From NCBI GenBank assembly GCA_022797535.1, contig JAAWKU010000022.1, positions 1-54,643 on the forward strand: a DNA stretch of 54,643 bases, in the 5' to 3' direction. This DNA comes from Lachnospiraceae bacterium. Its GTDB lineage: Bacteria > Bacillota > Clostridia > Lachnospirales > Lachnospiraceae. This document shows, piece after piece, positions 1 through 7,956 of the stretch (position 1 is the first letter of the stretch; every line of letters begins with the position of its first letter). The notes below the pieces were generated by a model. It searched no databases. It was not told the DNA's origin and saw nothing but the letters and a program-made list of their open reading frames with translations. The position numbers were made by a program, and so were the translations under genes.

Positions 1-1
1 G

Positions 2-2785
2 GTCTACCGATGTTTCGAATTGCAGATCGTGCATGGCCAGGAATACCTGGACGACTTCATTCTGCAAACGGAGAAAACCCGGGATATCGCCTGCTCCAGA
101 GGCAGCATCCGGGATCGAAACGGCAATGTACTGGCCTATGATGAATTGGCTTATTCCGTCAAGATCGAGGATGTGTATGAGAACAGTTCCAACAAGAACA
201 GGGAGTTGAACGCCACCATCTATAAACTGATCCAGATGATAGAGAAGAATGGGAACCATATCATCACCGACTTCAACATCGTGCTGGATGAACATGGCAA
301 TTACGCCTACAATGTGTCGGGAAACAGACTTCTCCGCTTTCTGGCGGATGTCTATGGACATTCCACCATCGACAAGCTGAAGGAGGAGGAACGGACGGCT
401 ACTCCACAGGAGGTACTCAACTATCTGGGCAAAAGATTCGGACTGGGAAAGTATGCGGAGGAGGGCAACAGCAAGAGTGATTTCCTGGCGGGGGAGGGAT
501 ATACTTCCGAGGAGTTCCTGAAGATGGTGAATATCCGCTATGCCATGCATCTCACCAGCTTTCGCAAATACATCGGTACCACGGTGGCCAAGGATGTGAG
601 CGTGGAGACCGTGGCCGTAATCATGGAAAATCTGGACCAACTGGACGGAGTTTCCATCGAGGAAGACACGGTGCGCAGATACAACGACAGCGAATATTTT
701 GCTCACATCCTGGGCTATACCGGCAAGATAGACTCAGAGGAACTGACCCAGTTCAACGCCCGGGACCTGGAGGAAGGCGGCTCCGGGGAGCGGTATTCCA
801 GCAACGATGTGGTGGGCAAGAGTGGAATTGAGAAATCCATGGAAGCCACCCTTCAGGGGATCAAGGGCTCCGAGACGGTATGCGTGGACAACATGGGCAA
901 GGTGATCAGCATCCTGGAGCGCCAGGATGCCCAGGCGGGCAATGATGTATATCTGACCATTGACCGGGATCTCCAGATTATATGTTATCATATTCTGGAA
1001 CAGCGCATCGCCGGCATACTGGCCAACAAAACCATCAATGCCAAGGAGGCTCCGGCGGTTACCAACGGGGATATCAAAATTCCCATCTATGATGTGTACT
1101 ATGCCGTGATCAACAACGGAGTCATCGACATTACCCGATTTGGGAAGGAGGAGGCCTGGGAGGTAGAGCGCGTCGTCCACGAAAAATATCTGGACTATAA
1201 GGAGAAAGTCTATCAGCGCCTGGAGGAGGAATTGCTCCAGAAAAAGACTCCTTATAATAAACTGACACTGGAATACCAGGTTTATCAGCTTTACATTGTG
1301 AATGATATCCTGCGGGAAAACGGGATTATCGCCGCCGATCTGATGGATCTGAACGACCCGGTACAGATCGCCTGGTCTACAGACGAGGTGATCAGCCTGC
1401 ACGAATATCTGAATCACTGCATTTCGGCCAACTGGATTGACGTGGATAAGTTGAAACTGGAACAGCAGTATGCAGATACCACGGAGATTTATGAGAGGAT
1501 ATGCGACTATATTTTTGAAAAGCTGGAAAGTGAACTGGAGTTCCAAAAGAGAATTTACCGGTTTATGATCAAGAATGATGTGATAAGCGGCAGGCAGATC
1601 TGTATGATACTCTGCGAGCAGAATGCCATTGATATTTCGCCGGAGGAGGAGCAGGAACTGTTTGACGGCTCTATCTCGGCCTACGATTTCATGATGAACC
1701 GGATCCGCCATCTGGATATCACGCCGGCGCAGCTGGCTCTGGAGCCCTGCAACGGGGCTATCGTGGTGACGGATGTAAATAATGGCAACGTGCTGGCCCT
1801 GGTATCCTACCCGGGTTATGACAACAACAAGATGGCCAATTCCGTGGACCCGGAATATTATGCCAAACTGCTGGTGGACAAATCCGGCCCCATGTTAAAC
1901 TACGCTACTCAATATGCGGCGGCCCCCGGTTCCACTTTCAAGATGGTATCTTCCACGGCAGCGCTGATGGAGGGACTGATCAACCTGAACAGCAAGGTGA
2001 ATTGCACCGGCGCCTACACTCAGGTTACGCCCTCTCCCAGGTGCTGGCGGCACAGCGGGCATGGCTCCCTGAATCTGACGGCGGCCATACAGAACTCCTG
2101 CAACTTCTATTTCTATGATATCGGCTACCGTTTTGCCACGGCCAATGGCAATTATAACGCGCAGGACGGCTTGGACGTGCTGGCGGAGTATGCCGGGATG
2201 TACGGCCTGACGGAAAAGTCCGGCGTGGAGATCGAGGAATCTCAGCCCTCCGTCTCGGACGAACTGCCCATCCCCTCTGCCATCGGACAGGGGACCAACA
2301 GTTTTACCGCCGCCGGGCTGACCCGGTATGTGGCCACGGTGGCCAACGGCGGGAATTGCTTTAACCTGACCCTGCTGGACCATGTGCAGGATAAGGAGGG
2401 GACTGTTTTGAGCCGCCAGGAGCCTTCGCTGTACGGCACGGTGGACATACCTGTGGAGTACTGGAATGCCATGCGTCTGGGACTCCGCCGGGTAGTGGAA
2501 GGAAAAAGCTATTTCAATGAACTTCCGGTGCAGGTGGCGGGCAAGACCGGTACGGCGCAGCAGGTGACCAGCCGTCCCAACCATGCGCTTTTCGTGGGGT
2601 ATGCACCCTATGACAACCCGGAGATCGCCATTACGGTTCGGATTCCTTTCGGCTACTCCTCAGATTATGCAGCTCAGACTGCCAAGGATCTGGTTTCTTA
2701 CTATTATGAACTGGAGACCAAAGAAGAGATTGTGGACGGTATGGCGGATACCCCGGAGGCCGGTGTCACGATGAACGAAATATAG
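2..2785 (+). CDS. mrdA: Penicillin-binding protein 2 (elongasome transpeptidase), 5' end outside window
   Basis: This class B PBP cross-links peptidoglycan during lateral wall growth as the partner of RodA, encoded downstream. The reading frame is open to the first base of the window, so the N-terminal membrane anchor is missing. Early residues include the dimerisation-domain signature SRGSIRDRNGNVLA. The transpeptidase motifs are all present: SxxK with the nucleophile Ser at 1931-1933 (GSTFKMV), SxN as SCN at 2096-2104, and KTG at 2543-2551. Between the pedestal (LQIICYHILEQ, about 970) and the transpeptidase domain (ALEPCNGAIVVTDV, about 1735) lies a charged, helical segment of roughly 240 residues that most PBP2 proteins lack. 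The order PBP2-minC-minD-minE-rodA supports the assignment over a division PBP. Confidence 0.93.
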   Translation, partial: VYRCFELQIVHGQEYLDDFILQTEKTRDIACSRGSIRDRNGNVLAYDELAYSVKIEDVYENSSNKNRELNATIYKLIQMIEKNGNHIITDFNIVLDEHGNYAYNVSGNRLLRFLADVYGHSTIDKLKEEERTATPQEVLNYLGKRFGLGKYAEEGNSKSDFLAGEGYTSEEFLKMVNIRYAMHLTSFRKYIGTTVAKDVSVETVAVIMENLDQLDGVSIEEDTVRRYNDSEYFAHILGYTGKIDSEELTQFNARDLEEGGSGERYSSNDVVGKSGIEKSMEATLQGIKGSETVCVDNMGKVISILERQDAQAGNDVYLTIDRDLQIICYHILEQRIAGILANKTINAKEAPAVTNGDIKIPIYDVYYAVINNGVIDITRFGKEEAWEVERVVHEKYLDYKEKVYQRLEEELLQKKTPYNKLTLEYQVYQLYIVNDILRENGIIAADLMDLNDPVQIAWSTDEVISLHEYLNHCISANWIDVDKLKLEQQYADTTEIYERICDYIFEKLESELEFQKRIYRFMIKNDVISGRQICMILCEQNAIDISPEEEQELFDGSISAYDFMMNRIRHLDITPAQLALEPCNGAIVVTDVNNGNVLALVSYPGYDNNKMANSVDPEYYAKLLVDKSGPMLNYATQYAAAPGSTFKMVSSTAALMEGLINLNSKVNCTGAYTQVTPSPRCWRHSGHGSLNLTAAIQNSCNFYFYDIGYRFATANGNYNAQDGLDVLAEYAGMYGLTEKSGVEIEESQPSVSDELPIPSAIGQGTNSFTAAGLTRYVATVANGGNCFNLTLLDHVQDKEGTVLSRQEPSLYGTVDIPVEYWNAMRLGLRRVVEGKSYFNELPVQVAGKTGTAQQVTSRPNHALFVGYAPYDNPEIAITVRIPFGYSSDYAAQTAKDLVSYYYELETKEEIVDGMADTPEAGVTMNEI

Positions 2786-2824
2786 TATTAGTGTAACAGG
2801 GACTCTTGAGAAGGAGACTTAACA

Positions 2825-3496
2825 GTGAAGGATGCAGTGGTGATTAAGAGCTATCAGAACGGTATCAACCTGATCATGCGGGAGGACGTGCCCTTTGAAC
2901 AGATCACCGAAGAATTGTCAGCCAAGTTCCGCAGTTCCCGCAGTTTTTTCGGCAATGCGGACGTGGCGCTTTCCTACGAAGGGCGCCGGCTGGAGCATGG
3001 CCAGGAACTGGCCCTGGTGGATGCCATACGGCTGTCCAGCGATTTGAATCTGGTGTGTGTCGTGGGCAAGGATGAAGAGACCAACAGACGCTATATCAAA
3101 GCCATCCAGAAGGTGCAGCAGAAGCTGCCCCTGGGCAGCGAGGGACAGCTTCACAAGGGCTCCTTGAAGAACAGGGAGGTGCTGGAGACCGAGAGCAGCA
3201 TCATCATATTGGGGGATGTATATCCGGGCAGCGCAGTGATGTCTCCCAGAAACATTATTGTGCTGGGGGGATTGTACGGGGAGGCCTATGCAGGTACGGA
3301 CGGCAGGGAAGGGGCCTATGTGGCAGCGCTTGAAATGGAGCCGGAGAGGTTAAAAATCGGCGATTTCAAATATAAAAACAATGACAGACAGACGAAGTGG
3401 GGAATCCGCTCCAAGGTACAGCCGAAAATCGCACATTTGAAGAACGATAAGATTGTGATGGAACCGCTTACCAAGGAGATACTGGACACCTTTTAA
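2825..3496 (+). CDS. minC: Septum site-determining protein MinC
   Basis: MinC is the FtsZ antagonist of the Min system and is recruited to the membrane by MinD. The 223-residue protein has an N-terminal FtsZ-inhibiting domain and a C-terminal beta-helical domain containing the typical run IIILGDVYPGSAV followed by NIIVLGGLYGEAYAG. It starts with GTG at 2825 behind AAGGAGACTTAACA. It lies 40 bp after PBP2 and 59 bp before minD, so it is probably cotranscribed with both. Confidence 0.95.
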   Translation: MKDAVVIKSYQNGINLIMREDVPFEQITEELSAKFRSSRSFFGNADVALSYEGRRLEHGQELALVDAIRLSSDLNLVCVVGKDEETNRRYIKAIQKVQQKLPLGSEGQLHKGSLKNREVLETESSIIILGDVYPGSAVMSPRNIIVLGGLYGEAYAGTDGREGAYVAALEMEPERLKIGDFKYKNNDRQTKWGIRSKVQPKIAHLKNDKIVMEPLTKEILDTF

Positions 3497-3555
3497 ACCG
3501 GGGTTCGGGCGACGATTATATTTGCTGCCGCAGGCGTGGCAGAACGGAGGTAAGT

Positions 3556-4347
3556 ATGAGCGAAGTAATTGTCGTCACATCAGGGAAAGGCGGTGTGGGA
3601 AAGACCACCACATCTGCAAACGTTGGAACCGGTCTGGCCAAGGCGGGGAAGAAAGTATGTCTGATCGACACGGATATCGGGCTGCGCAATCTGGATGTGG
3701 TCATGGGCCTTGAGAACCGGATTGTATACAATCTGGTGGATGTGGTGGAAGGGAGCTGTCGGGTGAAGCAGGCATTGATCCGGGATAAGCGTAACCCCGG
3801 CCTGTACCTGATGCCCTCAGCCCAGACCCGGGACAAGAGCGCCGTGACGCCTGGCCAGATGGTAAAAGTCATCGAGCATCTAAGGGAACAGTTCGATTAT
3901 ATTATCCTGGACTGTCCCGCAGGCATCGAGCAGGGCTTTCAGAACGCCATCGCCGGGGCGGATCGGGCGCTGGTGGTGACTACTCCGGAGGTGTCCGCCA
4001 TCCGGGACGCGGATCGGATCATCGGGCTTTTGGAGGCCAACGGCTTCCAGAAGATGGACCTGATCATCAATCGGCTGCGTATGGACATGGTAAAAAGAGG
4101 GGATATGATGTCCTCTGCGGATGTGGTGGATATTCTGGCCATACCGCTGATCGGCATTATTCCCGATGATGAAAATGTGGTCATCAGCACCAACCAGGGG
4201 GAGCCGCTGGTAGGCACTAACACTCCGGCGGGCATGGCTTACCACAATGTGTGCCAGCGGGTGATGGGCAAGGAGGTTCCGTTCCTTAACATGGAAAAGA
4301 CCATATCCTTCTGGACGAGGGTGAGCGGAATTTTCCACAAGGTATGA
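3556..4347 (+). CDS. minD: Septum site-determining ATPase MinD
   Basis: MinD is a ParA/MinD-family ATPase that binds the membrane as an ATP dimer and carries MinC to block polar septation. The deviant Walker A motif KGGVGKTT is at residues 10-17, with the signature Lys at its start. DTDIGLRNLD and DYIILDCPAGIE (switch and Walker B regions) follow. The C-terminus ISFWTRVSGIFHKV is an amphipathic membrane-targeting helix. The 263-residue length is normal. The start is ATG at 3556 after an ACGGAGGTAAGT Shine-Dalgarno region. Confidence 0.97.
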   Translation: MSEVIVVTSGKGGVGKTTTSANVGTGLAKAGKKVCLIDTDIGLRNLDVVMGLENRIVYNLVDVVEGSCRVKQALIRDKRNPGLYLMPSAQTRDKSAVTPGQMVKVIEHLREQFDYIILDCPAGIEQGFQNAIAGADRALVVTTPEVSAIRDADRIIGLLEANGFQKMDLIINRLRMDMVKRGDMMSSADVVDILAIPLIGIIPDDENVVISTNQGEPLVGTNTPAGMAYHNVCQRVMGKEVPFLNMEKTISFWTRVSGIFHKV

Positions 4348-4453
4348 ACGGGGAAAGTCTGGTGTGTCAACACTGGCTTTACAGGCGCAAATTCGCAGGC
4401 ATGGCGGGAGTTTGTCACAGACGGACTCCGGATATGCGGGAAAGAGGTAATGA

Positions 4454-4723
4454 ATGAGACATTTTTTCAGGAAAAAAAGCTCTTGCGAAGTCGCCAAGGA
4501 CAGGCTGAAAATCCTGCTGATTTCAGACAGGGTTAACTGTTCCCCGGAGATGATGGAGCTGATAAAGACGGATATCGCCAAGGTGATATCCAAGTATATG
4601 AAAATTGACACAGGAAATATGGATATCCAGATCAGCAAGACTGGCAGCCAGGGCAAAAGGGGAATGCGTACCCCGGTGCTCAGCGCCAGCATACCCATAC
4701 TGGATCTGAACAAACAGCCATAG
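4454..4723 (+). CDS. minE: Cell division topological specificity factor MinE
   Basis: MinE stimulates the MinD ATPase and confines MinC/MinD activity. The 89 residues show the N-terminal amphipathic stretch MRHFFRKKSS, the anti-MinCD region VAKDRLKILLISDR, and a C-terminal topological-specificity domain (ISKYMKIDTGNMDIQI). It follows minD by about 105 bp with AAAGAGGT as Shine-Dalgarno sequence, and rodA starts 18 bp later. An intact MinCDE set implies an oscillating or E-type Min system rather than the DivIVA/MinJ type alone. Confidence 0.93.
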   Translation: MRHFFRKKSSCEVAKDRLKILLISDRVNCSPEMMELIKTDIAKVISKYMKIDTGNMDIQISKTGSQGKRGMRTPVLSASIPILDLNKQP

Positions 4724-4740
4724 GCGAGGATTAGATACAA

Positions 4741-5850
4741 ATGTTTAACAAAGGCTATCGTATCAGAAATTATGATTTCAAGTTAATTTTGTTGATACTG
4801 GCGCTTTCCACCGTTGGAGTTCTGGCGGTGGGGAGCGCGCAGCAGTCAGTACAGCAAAAACAGTTGCTGGGAGTCATCATGGGCGCCTTTTTGATGGTAG
4901 TGATTTCCCTGTTGGATTACACGGTTTTATTAAAATTGTACTGGCTGATGTACCTTGGGAATTTAGTACTACTTTTGTTGGTGCGATATCTGGGATACGA
5001 GACAAAAGGCGCGCAGCGCTGGTTTCAGATCCCCGGAGGCTTTCGATTCCAGCCTTCGGAGACCGCAAAAATTTTGTTGATTTTATTCTTCGCACAGTTT
5101 ATTATGAAATATATAGAGAAGTTAAACACTTTCCGAATCATAGCGCTGTGCGTAGCGTTGATGGCGGCACCCTGGTATCTGATCTACAAGCAGCCGGATC
5201 TCTCCACCAGTATTGTGATGCTGGCGCTGTTTTGTATCATTATGTTTGCCGGGGGACTGAGTTTCAAAGTTATCTTCGGCGTGGTGTCCGTGGCCATACC
5301 GGCGCTGGCTCTGCTGGTGGCGCTGGCTCTGCAGCCTGACAGCACGGTGCTGACCAACAACCAGAAGGGGCGTATCCTGGCATTTATTTACCCGGAGCAG
5401 TACGCCACCACCACAGCCTATCAGCAGTTAAATTCGGTGACTGCCATCGCCTCCGGCATGTTGGACGGCAAGGGATACAAGAACAACGAGATTACCTCCG
5501 TGAAAAACGGCAATTTTATCTCTGAAGCCCAGACGGACTTTATCTTTGCTGTAATCGGAGAAGAGTTCGGGTTCAAGGGAAGCCTGGTGGTGATCCTGCT
5601 GGAGATGCTGATTGCCCTGGAATGCATTCACGTGGCCCGCAGGGCCCGGGACCCGGCAGGGACAATCATTGCTGCCGGTATGGGAGGACTGGTGGGCGTC
5701 CAGTCGTTTATCAACATCGGTGTGGCCACGTTCATACTGCCCACCACCGGCCTGACACTGCCCTTTGTCAGTTATGGTCTGACTTCTCTGATGAGCCTGT
5801 TCATCGGCATGGGATTTGTGCTGAACGTAAGACTGCAGGCCAGAAGATAA
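4741..5850 (+). CDS. rodA: SEDS-family peptidoglycan glycosyltransferase RodA
   Basis: RodA polymerises glycan strands in the elongasome with PBP2. The 369-residue protein is strongly hydrophobic with about ten membrane segments. SEDS signatures are visible: GAQRWFQIPGGFRFQPSE in the first half, QTDFIFAVIGEEFGF, and the C-terminal LPTTGLTLPFVSYGLTSL. Its position directly after minE in a PBP2-min operon favours RodA over FtsW or SpoVE. It starts with ATG at 4741 behind GAGGATTAGATACAA. Confidence 0.92.
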   Translation: MFNKGYRIRNYDFKLILLILALSTVGVLAVGSAQQSVQQKQLLGVIMGAFLMVVISLLDYTVLLKLYWLMYLGNLVLLLLVRYLGYETKGAQRWFQIPGGFRFQPSETAKILLILFFAQFIMKYIEKLNTFRIIALCVALMAAPWYLIYKQPDLSTSIVMLALFCIIMFAGGLSFKVIFGVVSVAIPALALLVALALQPDSTVLTNNQKGRILAFIYPEQYATTTAYQQLNSVTAIASGMLDGKGYKNNEITSVKNGNFISEAQTDFIFAVIGEEFGFKGSLVVILLEMLIALECIHVARRARDPAGTIIAAGMGGLVGVQSFINIGVATFILPTTGLTLPFVSYGLTSLMSLFIGMGFVLNVRLQARR

Positions 5851-5977
5851 CACGCGCCAGCCGGTGCATGCCGCAGGGGCAGTCCGCGGCTGCAGGGGGA
5901 CCGGATAGCGGGGAGGCACAGGACTGCATGAAGATTCAGGGGAAAAGCTGTATAATGTATGGAAGAGGTGTTTTGAC

Positions 5978-6373
5978 ATGAATATTGCGCTTATCGCACA
6001 TGATGCAAAGAAAAAACTAATGCAGAATTTCTGTATAGCGTATCGGGGAATACTGAACAAAAACGAACTGTTTGCCACCGGAACAACCGGACGATTGATC
6101 GAAGAAGTGACCAATCTGAACATTCACAAGTTTCTGGCGGGCCACCTGGGAGGGGAGCAGCAGATTGGCGCGCAGATTGAGCACAACCAGATGGATCTGG
6201 TTATTTTCCTGCGGGATCCGTTGACGCCCAAATCCCATGAGCCGGATGTAAACAACGTGGTGAAGCTGTGTGACATGCACAACATTCCCCTGGCCACCAA
6301 CCTGGCGACGGCGGAACTGTTGATTAAGTCCTTAGACAGAGGAGACCTTGAGTGGCGTGAAATGTACAAGTAG
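5978..6373 (+). CDS. mgsA: Methylglyoxal synthase
   Basis: The enzyme converts dihydroxyacetone phosphate to methylglyoxal and phosphate, a glycolytic overflow route. The 131 residues match the family length and show MNIALIAHDAKK, the phosphate-binding ATGTTGRL loop, and LRDPLTPKSHEPDV. At the position where E. coli MgsA has the catalytic Asp of GGDQQ, this protein reads GGEQQ (Glu60); I recall this as a possible clostridial variant but could not check it. The start ATG has AGAGGTG about 7 bp upstream. The 3' end overlaps the next gene by 26 bp, so the two are translationally linked. Confidence 0.93.
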   Translation: MNIALIAHDAKKKLMQNFCIAYRGILNKNELFATGTTGRLIEEVTNLNIHKFLAGHLGGEQQIGAQIEHNQMDLVIFLRDPLTPKSHEPDVNNVVKLCDMHNIPLATNLATAELLIKSLDRGDLEWREMYK

Positions 6374-7346
6374 AAGGCTGAAAATATTCTGTCCCCTCCT
6401 GGCTGCCATGTTTGCTTTGGGCGCGGCGGGCTGCGGACAGGCCACCTACGACATGCCCTATGATCCGGACGCTGCAGTCAGCGGATTTAACGTGATCAGC
6501 CGCCAGAACAGTAAGGCGGCGCACACTTTCGCGGAGAATCTGTGCGTGGTGACAGGGGATGTGATGGACGATGAAACGGTGGACATGACCAATGCGGAAG
6601 CGGCGGTGCTGTTTGACTTAAACAACTGTCAGGTGCTGTATGCCAAGAATGCCCATGAGAAGCTGCATCCGGCCAGTCTGACAAAGGTGATGACAGCGCT
6701 GGTGGCTCTGAAATATGGCAATATCGACCAGGTGATGACCGCTTCCAATGTGGTGAATATCACGGAAGCGGGCGCCACCCTGTCCGGCATAAAACCCGGA
6801 GACACCATGACGCTGAATCAGGCCCTGTATGCGCTGCTTCTGCAGAGCGGCAATGACGCCGCCATGATGATTGCGGAAAATGTGGGAGGCAGCGTGGAGC
6901 ATTTTGTGGAATTGATGAATCAGGAGGCGCTGGAACTGGGAGCCACTAACACCCATTTCATGAATCCTCACGGTCTCACCCAGGAGGAACATTATACCAC
7001 GGCCTATGACCTCTATCTGATTTTTAATGAAGCGCTTAAGTATGAGAAGTTCAATGAGGTCATCCAGACAAACAGTTATGAGGCTACATACAGCGATTCC
7101 ACCGGGGCGGTAAAAACCCTTCGTGCCCAGACCTCCAATCTGTTTCTAAGGGGGAATTATAAGGCTCCGGACAATATCACAGTGATCGGAGGCAAGACCG
7201 GTACCACCAATGCCGCCAGAAGCTGCCTGATGCTGCTTTCCCGGGACGCGGGGGGCGCCCCCTATATTTCTGTGATTCTGAAAGCAGAAACCCGGGATAC
7301 AGTCTATGAAAAAATGATAGATTTATTGGATGAAATACAGAATTAA
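6348..7346 (+). CDS. D-alanyl-D-alanine carboxypeptidase (low-molecular-weight PBP, DacA/DacF type)
   Basis: This is a peptidase S11 family enzyme that trims the terminal D-Ala from pentapeptide stems outside the membrane. The active-site triad is present: SxxK in HPASLTKVMTAL, SxN in LLQSGNDAAM, and KTG in GGKTGTTNAA. The N-terminus is a signal peptide ending LGAAGC, a plausible though weak lipobox. The start is uncertain: TTG at 6348 sits 4-5 bp after GGAG, while an in-frame GTG at 6357 gives a cleaner signal peptide. At 332 residues it appears to lack the long C-terminal membrane-anchoring tail of DacA, so a lipid anchor is possible. Confidence 0.9.
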   Translation: MSGVKCTSRRLKIFCPLLAAMFALGAAGCGQATYDMPYDPDAAVSGFNVISRQNSKAAHTFAENLCVVTGDVMDDETVDMTNAEAAVLFDLNNCQVLYAKNAHEKLHPASLTKVMTALVALKYGNIDQVMTASNVVNITEAGATLSGIKPGDTMTLNQALYALLLQSGNDAAMMIAENVGGSVEHFVELMNQEALELGATNTHFMNPHGLTQEEHYTTAYDLYLIFNEALKYEKFNEVIQTNSYEATYSDSTGAVKTLRAQTSNLFLRGNYKAPDNITVIGGKTGTTNAARSCLMLLSRDAGGAPYISVILKAETRDTVYEKMIDLLDEIQN

Positions 7347-7349
7347 AGG

Positions 7350-7378
7350 TTGTTTTTTGTTCGGACATAAACTATAAT
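7350..7378 (+). promoter_or_regulatory. Sigma-A-type promoter upstream of the 139-aa P-loop gene
   Basis: TTGTTT at 7350-7355 and a perfect TATAAT at 7373-7378 are separated by exactly 17 bp. They lie in the 70-bp gap after the carboxypeptidase gene and about 38 bp before the next start codon. Confidence 0.65.
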
Positions 7379-7416
7379 AATAGTAGTTCTAAAAATTTAC
7401 TTTAGGAGGGTTACCA

Positions 7417-7836
7417 ATGGTTCAGCTGATCGTAGGAAATAAGGGTAAGGGAAAGACAAAACAGTTATTGGATAAGGTAAATAGTGAAGTAAAGAGCATC
7501 ACCGGCAACATCGTGTACCTGGACAAGAGCACTAAGCACATGTACGAGCTCAACAACAAGGTGCGGCTGATTGATGTGTCCCAGTTCATGATTGAGAATG
7601 CCAGTGAGTTCATCGGCTTTGTCAGCGGCATTATCTCACAGGACCATGACCTGCAGCAAATGTATTTTGACAGCTTCCTGAAAATTTCCTGCCTGGAAAG
7701 CGCGGACATTACGGAGACTGTAACCAAGCTGGAGAAGGTCAGCAAGGCAACCGGTGTAGACTTTATCTTGAGCGTCTCCAGGGATGAGGGAGAGCTGCCC
7801 GAAGCGGTTAAGGGAAATATCCTCATTTCTTTGTAA
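7417..7836 (+). CDS. Small P-loop protein of unknown function
   Basis: I do not recognise a characterised function. The 139-residue protein starts MVQLIVGNKGKGKTKQLL, a short Walker A-like P-loop placed right at the N-terminus. A beta-strand run (NIVYLDKSTKHMYEL), a helical middle and DFILSVSRDEGELPEAV near the end are compatible with a minimal nucleotide-binding fold. It is a single-gene unit with its own promoter (7350-7378), an AGGAGGG Shine-Dalgarno sequence and a terminator (7859-7892). It stands just upstream of the HlyD/ylmE/sepF genes, so a role near division or the envelope is only inference. Confidence 0.8.
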   Translation: MVQLIVGNKGKGKTKQLLDKVNSEVKSITGNIVYLDKSTKHMYELNNKVRLIDVSQFMIENASEFIGFVSGIISQDHDLQQMYFDSFLKISCLESADITETVTKLEKVSKATGVDFILSVSRDEGELPEAVKGNILISL

Positions 7837-7858
7837 GCGAGATTCATACATGCACAGA

Positions 7859-7892
7859 CAAAAGCCTCGGACGACATGCTGGGGCTTTTTTC
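7859..7892 (+). terminator. Rho-independent terminator after the P-loop gene
   Basis: AAAAGCC pairs with GGCTTTT across a loop of about 16 nt, and the downstream arm runs into TTTTTT. It lies 23 bp after the stop codon. Confidence 0.7.
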
Positions 7893-7956
7893 TAAGTATG
7901 GCAGCGTAAAATCAAGCACCCTAGAGGATACGCGGAACTGAAACAGGAGGTAACAG

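Noticed and set aside
734..1711. Long antisense ORF opposite PBP2
   Set aside because: It is the complement of a well-supported gene and has no motif or ribosome site of its own.
5925..5956. Promoter before mgsA
   Set aside because: TATAAT occurs at 5951-5956, but no -35 sequence stands at acceptable spacing, so I did not list it.
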